From Pseudomonadota bacterium (lineage in GTDB: Bacteria; Pseudomonadota; Alphaproteobacteria; Acetobacterales; Acetobacteraceae), in the NCBI GenBank assembly GCA_023424475.1, contig JAFADX010000121.1, forward strand, positions 1 through 64,000: a DNA stretch of 64,000 nucleotides, in the 5' to 3' direction. Positions within the stretch are counted from its first letter, which is position 1, and every line of letters starts with the position of its first letter. The notes under the pieces were generated by a model. The model made no database searches. It had not been told where the DNA came from and saw only the letters and a list, made by a program, of their open reading frames with translations. Below are positions 48,639 through 57,923 of the stretch, in pieces. The position numbers and the translations under genes are program-made.

Positions 48639-49241
48639 TCACACGTCGGCGGCTTGCGCCGCCCGCCAGGCCGGCCTCCCAGCAGGCCCGGCGATGGTGA
48701 GCCAGGGCCAGCGTTCGCGATAGGAGGCAGCCTTCGCGGCGAAGAGCCCCGGGGCCGGCGTCAGTGGATTGGGGCGCAGGATCCCCTCGCCGAGATCCCC
48801 GAGCCCGTCCGGCGCATGCAACGCCCCCGTCGCCAGTTCGATCCCGATGCAGGTGCAGGCCACGAGGTAGCGGTCGATTCCGTCCCGCGCCGAGCCGAGC
48901 CGCGGATAGTCGTGGCCGAAGCGCTCCCGGTACCAGAGATGCACCCGCGCCTGGTTCTTCACCTCGAGCTCGGCACCGAGGCCGGTTGTGGCGGCTCGGA
49001 CGCGCCGGATCACGGCGTCCTCGGCCTCCCAGGAAAGGTCGCGGCCGTCGAAGTAGAAGACGTCGTAGTCCTTCACGCCTTCGCCCGGCGGCCGGCCGGA
49101 TCGCCGGTTCCACCACGCCTGGAACAGGCATCCCGCGGTCAGGAAGCCCTGCGGCAGTCCGAGGGCCGGCAGGCGGGCCAGGAGCGCCGCATTGGCCGGA
49201 TCGCTGCGGACCGCCTCGAGGAACGCGCCTTCGGTCAGCAT
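48639..49241 (-). CDS. Nucleotidyltransferase-like family protein
   Basis: The 200-residue protein resembles a family of uncharacterised nucleotidyltransferase-fold proteins (NTP_transf_6 type). Landmarks are GFLTAGCLFQAWWNRRSG, GVKDYDVFYFDGRDLSWEAEDAVIRR with the D-x-D pair, ELEVKNQARVHLWY and the C-terminal ATCIGIEL-like and RPNPLTPAPGLFAAKAASYRERWPWL segments. Substrate unknown. The 73 nt between it and the convergent dnaE are unusually AT-rich (ATATATTTTCCATAATATAC). It lies 43 nt downstream of the amidase gene on the same strand. Confidence 0.8.
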   Translation of the reverse strand: MLTEGAFLEAVRSDPANAALLARLPALGLPQGFLTAGCLFQAWWNRRSGRPPGEGVKDYDVFYFDGRDLSWEAEDAVIRRVRAATTGLGAELEVKNQARVHLWYRERFGHDYPRLGSARDGIDRYLVACTCIGIELATGALHAPDGLGDLGEGILRPNPLTPAPGLFAAKAASYRERWPWLTIAGPAGRPAWRAAQAADV

Positions 49242-49284
49242 GGCCTTGCCCGGAGGATACGCCGGCGCGCCCCCTCGCCCATCC

Positions 49285-50682
49285 TCAGGATGCGAAAGCC
49301 GGGGCGAAGGGCCGCGCCTCCAGGAAGGCCCCGGCGAGGCGGAGCATCTTCGCGTCGTCGCAGCGTTGGCCGGCGATCTGCAGGCCGATCGGCAGCCCCT
49401 CTGCCGTGCGGCCGCAGGGCACCGACACGGCCGGCCCGTGGGACAGGTCGAAGGGATAGGAGAACTCGGCCCAGACCAGCCAGTCCCAGGCATGCTCCGG
49501 CCAGTCGGCCGGGCGCTGGCGGCCGACCTCGAAGGCGGCGACCGAGGCGGCCGGCGTGATCAGCGCATCCCAGCCCGAGGCGAACCACTCCCCGATCTCC
49601 GCTGCATAGGCGATGCGCCGGGCCTGGGCCCGGATCGCCTGCTGCAGGGTCATGCCGGCATAGTCATCGAGGCAGGCGACGAGGCCGGGATCCTGCTCCG
49701 CCCGGCGGTCCGGATCGGTTTCGAGGAAGGGCAGCATGGCGAAGCCCCAGAGGTCGCGCTCCAGGTCCGGACCCTTCGGACCCCAGGGCGGCGTGACCTC
49801 CTCGACCCTGGCGCCGAGTGCCTCGAAGACCGGGATGGCGGCGCGGACGGCGGCCGCGACCTCCGGATCCACGCGCGCATGGCCGAGGTCGGGGCTATAG
49901 GCGAGGCGCATTCCCCGCAGGTCGCCCGGCCCCATATCGACCGCCCGGAAACCGCCTGGTAATGTCGTATGATCAGATGGATGCAGCCCGGCCATCACTT
50001 CCAGCATGAGGGCGGCATCCGGCACGGCGCGGGTGATCGGCCCGGCGTGGGAGAGCGATCCGTTGTTGGTGACGGGTGCATAGGGCACCAGCCCGAAGGT
50101 CGGCTTGTGCCCCACCACCCCGCAGAAATGCGCCGGCAGGCGGATCGACCCAGCCCCGTCCGTGCCGATATGCAGCGCCCCGCACCCTGCCCCGGCCAGC
50201 GCCGCCGCGCCGGAGGACGAGCCTCCGGCAGTGCGCCCGTGCTTCCACGGATTGTGCGTATGGCCCGTCAACGGGTTGGAACTGACCGCGGTCCATCCCT
50301 GCTCGGTCGCGGTCGTCTTGCCGGTGATGATCGCCCCGGCCGCCTTCAGCCGCGCCACCATCGGCGAATCATGCCCGGCCGGCTCCGCGCTGCCGAGGCG
50401 CGAGCCGCGCCGGGTCGGCAGCCCCTTCACCGCGGTGACATCCTTCACCGAGACCGGTACGCCGTGCAGCGGTCCGAGGTCTCCGTCGCCCATTGCCGCG
50501 GCCTCGGCGGCGCGGGCGGCCTCCATGGCGCGCTCGGCATCGAGCACGACCATGGCGTTGATCCTCGGCTGCCAGGCCTCGATGCGTTCGATCACCGCGC
50601 GGGTGACCTCGACCGGGGAAGCCTGGCGGGTGCGGATCAGCCGGGCCTGCTCCGTCGCCGGCAGGCTCGCGAGGTCGCTCAT
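49285..50682 (-). CDS. Amidase (amidase signature family)
   Basis: The 465-residue protein has the Ser-cisSer-Lys catalytic set of the amidase signature family: K80 in GVPVSVKDV, S155 in TAGGSSSGAAA and S179 in GTDGAGSIRLPA, with the 24-residue Ser-Ser spacing expected. It hydrolyses an amide of unknown nature. GatA is unlikely, since no gatB or gatC is nearby. The ATG at 50682 overlaps the stop of the molybdopterin oxidoreductase gene (ATGA), so the two are translationally coupled; an in-frame start at 50697 is possible. Confidence 0.92.
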   Translation of the reverse strand: MSDLASLPATEQARLIRTRQASPVEVTRAVIERIEAWQPRINAMVVLDAERAMEAARAAEAAAMGDGDLGPLHGVPVSVKDVTAVKGLPTRRGSRLGSAEPAGHDSPMVARLKAAGAIITGKTTATEQGWTAVSSNPLTGHTHNPWKHGRTAGGSSSGAAALAGAGCGALHIGTDGAGSIRLPAHFCGVVGHKPTFGLVPYAPVTNNGSLSHAGPITRAVPDAALMLEVMAGLHPSDHTTLPGGFRAVDMGPGDLRGMRLAYSPDLGHARVDPEVAAAVRAAIPVFEALGARVEEVTPPWGPKGPDLERDLWGFAMLPFLETDPDRRAEQDPGLVACLDDYAGMTLQQAIRAQARRIAYAAEIGEWFASGWDALITPAASVAAFEVGRQRPADWPEHAWDWLVWAEFSYPFDLSHGPAVSVPCGRTAEGLPIGLQIAGQRCDDAKMLRLAGAFLEARPFAPAFAS

Positions 50683-52706
50683 GCCGCCTTCTCCCACGCC
50701 GCGACATCCAGGAAGGTCGACTGGTAGCAGGCCCCCTCCCCGATATCGGTCCGCCGCGTGTCGCAGAGCATGTTCACCGTGCCGGACACCGCCTCGCTGT
50801 CCGGCCGCTGGCCGGGAACCAGCACCACGCCCGGCCGCACCTCGTCACTGATCCTGAGCACCAGCCCCACCTCGCCCCGGTCGTTGAACAGACGGATCTT
50901 CTGGCCTTCGGCCAGGTTGCGCCGCGCCGCTTCCTCGGGATGCAGCACCGCGCAGGGCGCCCCTTCCCGCCTGCGCAGGAAGGGCGAGGCCGCATAGGCG
51001 GTGTGCGCCTGGAAATAGCCCGGCGCTGTCAGCAGGCGCAGCGGCCAGCGCGCGGCATCGGCCGCCTCGGTCGGGTCCTCCTCCCAGACCGGCATGGGCG
51101 GGACGCCCTGCTGCGCGAGGGTCTCGGAGTAGATCTCGAGCCTGCCGGAGGGGGTGCGGAATTCCTGCGCCGCCGGCGGCGCCACCTTCACCGGCCCTTC
51201 GAAGACCGTGGCCGGGTCGATGCCGGCGACGATGCCGGTCGCGCCCTTGAAGAAGAGCGGCATGATCTCCCGCGGCGACATGGCAAAGACCTCGTCCGTC
51301 AGCCCCATCCGCCGGGCGAGGTCCTGCGCCAGGTGGAAGTTCGACCGCGCCTCGTGCTGCGGCGGCACCGCGGCGGCGCCCCATTGCATCCGGTAGGAGC
51401 CGTAGGAGCGGTAGAAGTCCTCGGTTTCGAGGTAGGTCGTGGCCGGCAGGACGATATCCGCGAAACGCGCCGTGTCGGTCATGAAGGGGTCGTGGACGAC
51501 CGTGAAGAGGTCCTGCCGCGCCAGCGCCCGGCGCAGGCGGTTGGCGTCGGGGTTGGTCACGGCCGGGTTGTTCGCGGCGATGAAGAGGGCGCGGATCGGC
51601 GGGTCACGCATCTCCTCCAGCGCCTCGCCGAGCGCCAGGTGGTTCACCATGCGGGCGCTCGCCGGGCCGGACGGCTTGGCCACCACGCCGAACTGGAAGT
51701 CCATCGAGGCGGCGGCGAGCAGCAGCGCCCCGCCCCCTTCCCGCCCATATGCGCCGGTCAGCGCCGGCAGGGTCGCGACCGCCCGCAGCGCCTGGCCGCC
51801 CCGGGCGAGCCGCGTCATGCCCTCCCCCAGCCGGATCAGGGAGTGCTTCGCCGCCCCGTACATGGCCGCCAGGCGTTCGATGTCCCCAGCGGGCAGCCCG
51901 GTGATCCGGGCCACGCGGTCCGGCGGGAAGTCCGGCAGGATCTCGGTCGCCCAGCGCTCGAAGCCGAGCGTGTTCGCCGCGACGTAGTCCCGGTCGATCT
52001 TCCCGTCCCGCAGCAGGATATGGGCGATGCCGCAGGCCAGCGCGGCGTCGGTGCCGATCCGGACCGGCAGGTGCCAGTCCGCCCGCGCCGCCGTCTGGGT
52101 GCGCCGGGGATCGATGACGACGAGCTTCACGCCCTTCGCCCGCACCTTCTCGAGCAGTGTCCAGAAATGGACATTCACCGCCATCAGGTCGCAGCCCCAG
52201 GCGATGACCAGGTCCGAATGCACGACGCTCTGCGGGTCCGTTCCGCCCACGGGACCGAGGGTCATGTCCCAGGCCGTCTCGCAGCAGGTATCGCAGACCG
52301 TGCCGGCCAGCAGGCGGGAGGTGCCGAGCGCGTGGAACAGCCCGCCCACGAGCCGCCGGTTCATGTGGCCCTGATGCGCCGAGTAGGCGTAGCCGAGGAT
52401 CGCGAGCGGCCCGTCCTCGGCGATGATGGCCTTCCAGCGGGAGGTGATCTCGTCCAGCGCCGCATCCCAGGAGATCGGGACGAACTGCCCGCCGCCCTTG
52501 GGGCCGGTGCGGCGCACGGGCGTGCGGAGGCGGTCCGGGGAATGGAGCGTCTCCATGTCCCGGTTCACCTTCGCGCAGGCGAATCCGGCCGTGTAGGGCT
52601 CCGCGGGATCGCCCTGGATGCGGACCACGCGCCCCTCCTCGACCTCGGCCAGGAGGGAGCACATGTCGGGGCAGTCATGGGCGCAGACGACGCGGACCTT
52701 GGGCAT
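50679..52706 (-). CDS. Molybdopterin-dependent oxidoreductase
   Basis: The 675-residue protein belongs to the molybdopterin bis-guanine dinucleotide family. A [4Fe-4S] site is formed by CAHDCPDMC at the N-terminus and CAKVNRD about 28 residues on. Further marks are SWDAALDEI, TVCDTCCETAWDM, VIAWGCDLMAVNVHFW, VVIDPRRTQTAARADWHLPVRIGTDAALACGI and the C-terminal cofactor domain (LLTAPGYFQAH, DVLP-type). No signal peptide is seen, so it is probably cytoplasmic; no partner electron-transfer subunit is nearby. Upstream in-frame residues from 52787 are unlikely. It may oxidise or reduce a compound linked to the coupled amidase. Confidence 0.88.
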   Translation of the reverse strand: MPKVRVVCAHDCPDMCSLLAEVEEGRVVRIQGDPAEPYTAGFACAKVNRDMETLHSPDRLRTPVRRTGPKGGGQFVPISWDAALDEITSRWKAIIAEDGPLAILGYAYSAHQGHMNRRLVGGLFHALGTSRLLAGTVCDTCCETAWDMTLGPVGGTDPQSVVHSDLVIAWGCDLMAVNVHFWTLLEKVRAKGVKLVVIDPRRTQTAARADWHLPVRIGTDAALACGIAHILLRDGKIDRDYVAANTLGFERWATEILPDFPPDRVARITGLPAGDIERLAAMYGAAKHSLIRLGEGMTRLARGGQALRAVATLPALTGAYGREGGGALLLAAASMDFQFGVVAKPSGPASARMVNHLALGEALEEMRDPPIRALFIAANNPAVTNPDANRLRRALARQDLFTVVHDPFMTDTARFADIVLPATTYLETEDFYRSYGSYRMQWGAAAVPPQHEARSNFHLAQDLARRMGLTDEVFAMSPREIMPLFFKGATGIVAGIDPATVFEGPVKVAPPAAQEFRTPSGRLEIYSETLAQQGVPPMPVWEEDPTEAADAARWPLRLLTAPGYFQAHTAYAASPFLRRREGAPCAVLHPEEAARRNLAEGQKIRLFNDRGEVGLVLRISDEVRPGVVLVPGQRPDSEAVSGTVNMLCDTRRTDIGEGACYQSTFLDVAAWEKAA

Positions 52707-52837
52707 GGCGGCAGCTTGTCCTTCGGGTTCCGCATCAGTCTCCGGAAGGTTGCGCCGGGGCGCAACCCGGCCGGCGGGCCTTGCCAAGCCGATGCCGTCC
52801 TGGGACGAGAAGGCCCCCTGTCCGCTGCGGACCCGCC

Positions 52838-53650
52838 ATGACGAATTCCAAGGATGCCATCGCCCATCTCCTCGACGTCATGGCGCGCCTGCGCGACCCC
52901 GAGACGGGCTGTCCCTGGGACCAGGTCCAGGATTTCGCGACCATCGCCCCCTACACGATCGAGGAGGCCTACGAGGTCGAGGACGCCATCGCCCGCGGCA
53001 CGCCGGCGACGCTGCTGGACGAGCTCGGGGACTTGCTGTTCCAGGTCGTCTATCACGCCCGCATGGCCGAGGAGCGCGGCTGGTTCGCCTTCGCCGATGT
53101 CGCCAGGGCGATCGCCGACAAGATGGTCCGCCGCCACCCCCACGTCTTCGGCGATGAGGAAGCCCGGACCGCCGAACAGCAGACGGCCGCCTGGGAGGCC
53201 CAGAAGGCGGCCGAGCGCGCGACCCGGAAGGAGCATGGGACGCTTGCGGGCCTCCCGCCGGGCCTGCCCGCCCTGACCCGCGCCGCCAAGCTGACCCGGC
53301 GGGCTGGCCGCGTCGGCTTCGACTGGCCGGACGCTGCAGCAGTGCTCGACAAGCTTGAGGAAGAGGCCGCCGAACTGCGCATGGAACTCAGGAGTGACGG
53401 ACAATCACCTGATACTGCGGCATTGCGGGACGAGGTCGGCGACCTCCTTTTCGTTCTTGCCAACCTTGCGAGGAAGCTCGACCTCGACCCCGAGGACTGC
53501 CTGCGCGGGGCAAACCGGAAATTCGAGCGGCGCTTCGGGCATATCGAGCAGCAACTTCGATATGAAGGAAAAACTCCGGCGGACGTTTCCTTGGAGCGCA
53601 TGGAAGAGCTGTGGCTCGACGCAAAGCGGCGCGAGCGCTTCCCTGATTAA
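52838..53650 (+). CDS. mazG: Nucleoside triphosphate pyrophosphohydrolase
   Basis: The 270-residue protein has the two tandem MazG domains of the house-cleaning enzyme that cleaves NTPs to NMP and pyrophosphate. The first begins LRDPETGCPWDQVQDFATIAPYTIEEAYEVEDAI with DELGDLLFQVVYHARM. The second has LEEEAAELRMEL and DEVGDLLFVLANLARKL. RRHPHVFGDEEA and the final ANRKFERRFGHIEQQL are also typical. The last ~250 bases use somewhat more A+T-rich codons than the start. It is divergent from the molybdopterin oxidoreductase gene and convergent with the pirin gene. Confidence 0.94.
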   Translation: MTNSKDAIAHLLDVMARLRDPETGCPWDQVQDFATIAPYTIEEAYEVEDAIARGTPATLLDELGDLLFQVVYHARMAEERGWFAFADVARAIADKMVRRHPHVFGDEEARTAEQQTAAWEAQKAAERATRKEHGTLAGLPPGLPALTRAAKLTRRAGRVGFDWPDAAAVLDKLEEEAAELRMELRSDGQSPDTAALRDEVGDLLFVLANLARKLDLDPEDCLRGANRKFERRFGHIEQQLRYEGKTPADVSLERMEELWLDAKRRERFPD

Positions 53651-53882
53651 GAAATAAGTTCTCTTTTCTGTTTTATCTATCTGATATTACGTCTTGTCTC
53701 GACCAATGATGCATTGGCGCAGGCCGGTCTGGCATCCGGGCGCGAGGCGACCAGGCGACTGCCGCGCAGGACCGGTGGGCCTCGCCCCACCGGATCGCCC
53801 TCCAGAAGCCGAAAGACTTCCGGATACCAACACCGGCTTCGGCGGGCGTCCGGTTGGGAGGCTTGGAGCCGGCGTCCGCCCA
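53651..53882. other. Spacer between convergent mazG and pirin genes
   Basis: The first ~50 bases are AT-rich. A hairpin at 53772-53793 (CCGGTGGG / CCCACCGG, loop CCTCGC) and a looser one (GAAGCCG / CGGCTTC, about 53806-53841) could terminate either gene. No gene is seen. Confidence 0.4.
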
Positions 53883-54830
53883 TCAGCCACGCGTCCCGGC
53901 ACGCACGGCCACGCGTCCTTCGGGCAGCGGGATGAACTCCGTCTCGTCGCCGGGCACCTTCGCGAAATCTCCATTCTTCCAATCGGCCTTGGCCTGTTCC
54001 AGCCGTTCCCGCGAGGACGCGACGAAGTTCCAATAGAGATAGCGCGGCCCGTCCATCGTCGCGCCGCCAAGCATCAGCAGCCGCGCGCCTTCCGGTCCTG
54101 CGGTCAGCGCCAACGCATCGCCGGCACGGAAGACAAGCATGCGCCCTGCCTCGAAGCGCGTTCCCGCGACCTCGACGGCGCCTTCCACGACATAGGCTCC
54201 GCGCTCCTCGTGCAGATCGGGCAGCGGCAACCTCGCGCCGGGGGCGAGCGCGGCGTCGGCGTAGAAGAGCGGCGAGGACACCGCGACCGGCGCCCGCAGC
54301 CCCCACCCCTCCCCCGCGATCAGGCGCATGCGCAGGCCCTGGTCGTCGATCACCGGCAGGGCGCCGGCGTCGTGATGAGCGAAGGCCGGCGCCATCTCCT
54401 CCGCATCCTTCGGTAGCGCCACCCACGACTGGATGCCGAACATCCGGCGCGGGCGGTCGCGTTGCGCGGGGTCGGTGCGTTCGGAATGGACGATGCCCCG
54501 GCCGGCCGTCATCCAGTTCAGCTCCCCGGGGCGGATGGGCTGGGCGCTCCCCAGGCTGTCGCGATGGAGGATCTCGCCGTCAAAGAGGTAGGTGACGGTG
54601 GAAAGGCCGATATGCGGATGCGGCCGCACGTCGAGCCCCCGGCCGGTGAGGAACTCGCCAGGCCCCATCTGATCGAAGAAGATGAAGGGGCCGACCATCT
54701 GCCGTTCCCTTGCCGGCAGCGCGCGACGCACCTCGAAGCCGCCGACGTCGTGGGCGCGCGGGATGATGACATGCTCAAGGCCCGGCGGCGGCGCGGGGCA
54801 GACCGGATCGGCTTCATCGAGGGTGCTCAT
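53883..54830 (-). CDS. Pirin family protein
   Basis: The 315-residue bicupin has the pirin landmarks: FIFFDQMGPGEF, the metal-binding DVRPHPHIGLSTVTYLFDGEILHRDSLG, LNWMTAGRGIVHSER and FGIQSWVALP. Near the C-terminus are LLMLGGATMDGPRYLYWNFVASSRERLEQAKADWKNGDF. Pirins are metal cupins; some have quercetinase activity or regulate metabolic enzymes, but the role here is not predictable. GGAGAG about seven bases before the ATG supports the start at 54830. Confidence 0.92.
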   Translation of the reverse strand: MSTLDEADPVCPAPPPGLEHVIIPRAHDVGGFEVRRALPARERQMVGPFIFFDQMGPGEFLTGRGLDVRPHPHIGLSTVTYLFDGEILHRDSLGSAQPIRPGELNWMTAGRGIVHSERTDPAQRDRPRRMFGIQSWVALPKDAEEMAPAFAHHDAGALPVIDDQGLRMRLIAGEGWGLRAPVAVSSPLFYADAALAPGARLPLPDLHEERGAYVVEGAVEVAGTRFEAGRMLVFRAGDALALTAGPEGARLLMLGGATMDGPRYLYWNFVASSRERLEQAKADWKNGDFAKVPGDETEFIPLPEGRVAVRAGTRG

Positions 54831-54925
54831 GGCGTCTCTCCTGCTGCGAGGAGAAGTATCGACACCTCGGAGGCCGGTGGCCATCGCCTCGCGACGATGG
54901 CGTTCATCACCGGGATGGATGGCGT

Positions 54926-55579
54926 TCAACCCAGCAGCAGCTTCCGGGCGACGAAGCCTTCCGCGTAGCGCTCCGGCGCGCGGCATTCCATGCCGCGCAG
55001 GCGCGCAAGGCCCTGGAAGGTCTCCGGGTCGAACCAATCCTTGCCGCGCTGGGTCGCGAAGTGCAGCTCGAGCAGCTCGAGCTTGCGGGCCATCGCCGCG
55101 GCGGATAGCGGCACGTAGAGGTTGGGGCGGCCGAGGTCGCCGTCCCATTTCGGGATCTCGTATTCGAGGACGACCTGGTCGCGGAAGGCGTTCCAGGTGA
55201 GCTCCGAGACCAGGCGATGGTCCTGGTGCGCGTCGTCCGACTTGTGGGTCAGCACCACGTCCGGGCGCAGGCGCTGTGCGAGGTCCTGCATCCAGGCCTT
55301 GATCGGCTCGCGCTCGACCGGGAAGTAGCCGTCGCGGAACTGCTGCAGTTCGATCCGCGCGCTGGCCGCGCCCTGCAGGAAGGCGCGGGCGGAATTCTCG
55401 GCCTCCTCCCCGCGCTGGCCGGGGGCGCTCAACACGCACCAGGTCGCATCGACCCGCACACCGCGCGCGATCCATTCGAGCAACGTGCCCCCGGCGCCGA
55501 TCTCGACGTCGTCGGAATGGGCGCCGAGGCAGAGGACGTTCAGCCGCTCGCCGACCGAAGCAAGGCTGAGCCCTTTCAT
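54926..55579 (-). CDS. PIG-L family deacetylase
   Basis: The 217-residue protein carries the PIG-L zinc motif as GAHSDDVEIGAGG (Ser replaces the usual Pro in AHPDD) and the second site DAHQDHRLV. Other marks are DATWCVLSAPGQRGEEAENSARAFL and YVPLSAAAMARKLELLELH. The family removes acetyl groups from N-acetyl sugars. The ATG at 55579 overlaps the stop of the cytidylyltransferase gene (ATGA), so it probably acts in the same sugar pathway, perhaps on a surface-glycan amino sugar. It is the last gene of a three-gene operon. Confidence 0.9.
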   Translation of the reverse strand: MKGLSLASVGERLNVLCLGAHSDDVEIGAGGTLLEWIARGVRVDATWCVLSAPGQRGEEAENSARAFLQGAASARIELQQFRDGYFPVEREPIKAWMQDLAQRLRPDVVLTHKSDDAHQDHRLVSELTWNAFRDQVVLEYEIPKWDGDLGRPNLYVPLSAAAMARKLELLELHFATQRGKDWFDPETFQGLARLRGMECRAPERYAEGFVARKLLLG

Positions 55580-56388
55580 TCCGCCGCAATGAGGCGGGGC
55601 CGCCGCTTGCCGGCATGGTCGCCCGGCAGCCACGGCATCTCGCCGCGCTCGACCATGTCCTCGAGCACCTGGCGATCGCGGAGCGTGTCCATCGAGCGCC
55701 AGAAGCCCTCATGCTTGTAGGCCATCAGCCTGCCTTCCCGGATCAGCCGTTCGAAGGGTTCGAGGACGAGTTCCTCGCCATCCCGCATGTAGTCGAAGAT
55801 TTCCTTGCGGAAGATGAAGTAGCCGCCATTGATCCAGATGTCGGAGCGGTCGGAGCTGCGGAAGGCCTGCACCTCGCCATCCTCGCCGATATCGGCCAGG
55901 TGGTAGGTCAGAGGGGGGCGCACGGCGACGAAGCAGGCGACCTTGCCGCTGGCGCGGAAGCGCTCGACCACGCAGCCGAGGTCGATATCGGTCAGGCCGT
56001 CGCTGTAGTTGGCGAGGAACATCTCCTCGCCCTTCACCTGGTCGCGCACGGCCCAGAGGCGTTCGCCGATGTTGCGCCAGATGCCCGTGTCGATCATCGT
56101 CACGCGCCAGTCCTCGCGCTTCTGGCCGAGCGTTTCGACCTGGGCGCCGCCGCCGGTCACGACGCAGTCCCCGAAGGCCTCGTGGCGATGGTTGATGAAG
56201 AAGTCCTTCACCACGTTCGCCTTGTAGCCGAGGCACAGCACGAAGTCCTTGTGCCCATGCTGGCTGTAGTACTGCATGACATGCCAGAGGATCGGCTGCT
56301 GACCGATCGGGATCATCGGCTTGGGGATGTTCTCGGAATACTCGCGGATGCGGGTGCCGAGCCCTCCGCAGAAGAGAACGACCTTCAT
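55576..56388 (-). CDS. rfbF: Glucose-1-phosphate cytidylyltransferase
   Basis: The 270-residue sugar nucleotidyltransferase starts MKVVLFCGGLGTRIREYSEN with PKPMIPIGQQPILWHVMQYY. The FLANYSDGLTDIDL segment carries the metal-binding Asp. The IDTGIWRNIGERL segment and GFWRSMDTLRDRQVLE are typical of RfbF, which makes CDP-glucose from glucose-1-phosphate and CTP. It overlaps both neighbours by four bases. The usual next enzyme, CDP-glucose 4,6-dehydratase (RfbG), is not in the window. Confidence 0.92.
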   Translation of the reverse strand: MKVVLFCGGLGTRIREYSENIPKPMIPIGQQPILWHVMQYYSQHGHKDFVLCLGYKANVVKDFFINHRHEAFGDCVVTGGGAQVETLGQKREDWRVTMIDTGIWRNIGERLWAVRDQVKGEEMFLANYSDGLTDIDLGCVVERFRASGKVACFVAVRPPLTYHLADIGEDGEVQAFRSSDRSDIWINGGYFIFRKEIFDYMRDGEELVLEPFERLIREGRLMAYKHEGFWRSMDTLRDRQVLEDMVERGEMPWLPGDHAGKRRPRLIAAE

Positions 56389-57677
56389 GTCGGCATCTCC
56401 TTCGGGTCGATGATGGTTGCTTCGGGAATGGGCACGATGAACTTGCCGCCCCAGTCGCCGATGTGGCGCATCTGCTGGACGATCTCGTCCTTGAGGTTCC
56501 AGGGCAGGATCAGGACATAGTCCGGCTTCGCCTCGTCGATCGCCTCGACGGGATGGATCGGGATGTTCATCCCGGGCGTGAAGAGCCCGTGCTTGTAGGG
56601 GTTGCGATCGACGGTGAAGTCCAGGAAATCGGTGCCGATGCCGCAGTAGTTCAGCAGCGTGTTGCCCTTGCCCGGCGCGCCGTAGCCGCAGATCCTGAGG
56701 CCTTCGTCCTTCGCACCGATGAGGAAGGAGAGCAGGCGCCGCTTGGTGCGCTTCACCTTCTCGGAGAAGGCTTCGTAGGTGCGCATGTCGCGCACGCCAG
56801 CCGCCTCTTCCCGCGCGCGCAGGGCCTCCACGGCCGGTCCCACCGGGCGAGCCGCTTCGGCACGCGCGAGGAAGACGCGCAGCGAGCCGCCATGCGTGCG
56901 CAGCTCCTCCACGTCGATCACCTTCAGCCCGTGCTGTTCGGCCATGCGCAGGATGGTGTGGAAGGAGAAGTAGGAGAAGTGCTCGTGATAGATCGTATCG
57001 AACTGGTTCCCGGCGATCAGGCGCTCGAGATGCGGGAATTCGAGGGTGCAGACCCCCTCGGGCTTGAGCAGGATCCGGATGCCGCCGACGAAGTCGTTGA
57101 GGTCGGGCACCTGCGCGAGGACGTTGTTGCCGGCGATGAGGTCGGCCGCCTGGCCCTCCTCCACCATCCGCTCGGCCAGCGCGACGCCGAAGAATTCGAC
57201 CAGCGTGGGGATGCCTTTTTCCTGAGCCACGGCGGCGACATTGACGGCAGGCTCGACACCGAGAACCGGGATTCCCATCGGCAGGAAGTGCTGCAGCAGA
57301 TAGCCGTCATTGCTCGCGAGTTCGACGACGAGACTCTGCGCACCGAGGCCGAGGCGCCTGGCGATCCCATGGCAATAGGCCTTGGCGTGCGCCACCCAGC
57401 TCGTCGAATAGGAGGAGAAGTAGGCGTATTCGCGGAAGATGTGGTCCGGCGTGACATAGGCCTTGAGCTGGACCAGCAGGCAGTTGTCGCAGACCAGAGC
57501 ATGGAGCGGGAAGAACGGCTCCATGCTGTCGCGCTCCTCCGGCCGCCGGAAGCTCTCGCAGAGGGGCGACATGCCGAGGTCCACCATGGAGCGATGGAGC
57601 GGCATGGAGCAGAGCCGGCAGCTCCCCTGGGTGCGGCTACCCTCGTCGATCGTGAAGCGGCGGGCCTCGATGTTCAT
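56385..57677 (-). CDS. Sugar C-methyltransferase, SAM-dependent (zinc-binding N-terminus)
   Basis: The 430-residue protein has an N-terminal zinc-binding domain (C20-RL-C23 and C63-DN-C66), a central SAM-binding domain (VVELASNDGYLLQHFLPMGIPVLGVEPA, near residue 115) and the C-terminal domain typical of NDP-sugar C-methyltransferases (GYGAPGKGNTLLNYCGIGTDFLDFTVDRNPYKHG and the ending IIDP-type). Relatives methylate carbon 3 of keto-deoxysugars. It is first in the operon with rfbF and the deacetylase, which points to a branched deoxysugar on a CDP carrier or a related product. Confidence 0.9.
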   Translation of the reverse strand: MNIEARRFTIDEGSRTQGSCRLCSMPLHRSMVDLGMSPLCESFRRPEERDSMEPFFPLHALVCDNCLLVQLKAYVTPDHIFREYAYFSSYSTSWVAHAKAYCHGIARRLGLGAQSLVVELASNDGYLLQHFLPMGIPVLGVEPAVNVAAVAQEKGIPTLVEFFGVALAERMVEEGQAADLIAGNNVLAQVPDLNDFVGGIRILLKPEGVCTLEFPHLERLIAGNQFDTIYHEHFSYFSFHTILRMAEQHGLKVIDVEELRTHGGSLRVFLARAEAARPVGPAVEALRAREEAAGVRDMRTYEAFSEKVKRTKRRLLSFLIGAKDEGLRICGYGAPGKGNTLLNYCGIGTDFLDFTVDRNPYKHGLFTPGMNIPIHPVEAIDEAKPDYVLILPWNLKDEIVQQMRHIGDWGGKFIVPIPEATIIDPKEMPT

Positions 57678-57923
57678 TGCGTTGCCTCGGTGAATCTTCC
57701 ACGCGCGCTTTGCGCAACATCATTTGACAGGAGCCGCTCGCCGGGCGCCCGTCGACCTGCCGAAAACTCTTCAGGCGTTCCGGATGCTGCGGCGCGAGGG
57801 CACGGATCATGGATTGCGAGGCCATGCCTTTCGCCCCTTACTCAACAAGTTTTCGCCGGGGGCATCCGTGCCTCAGCGGTCAATGCGCCTAGGCTCGAGC
57901 TGTCGGAGCCAGGAGGTCTTTCG
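57678..57923. other. 246-nt divergent promoter region of two polysaccharide operons
   Basis: The region separates the minus-strand methyltransferase operon from the plus-strand epimerase gene and must hold both promoters. A TTGACA at 57724-57729 has no matching -10 box at normal spacing. AGGAGG at 57911-57916 is the ribosome site of the epimerase gene. No other structure stands out. Confidence 0.4.

Noticed and set aside
53677..54426. Minus-strand ORFs extending past the pirin gene towards mazG
   Set aside because: They are out of frame with the conserved pirin protein and show no family motifs.
57724..57752. Perfect TTGACA -35 hexamer upstream of the epimerase gene
   Set aside because: No acceptable -10 hexamer occurs 16-18 bases downstream.
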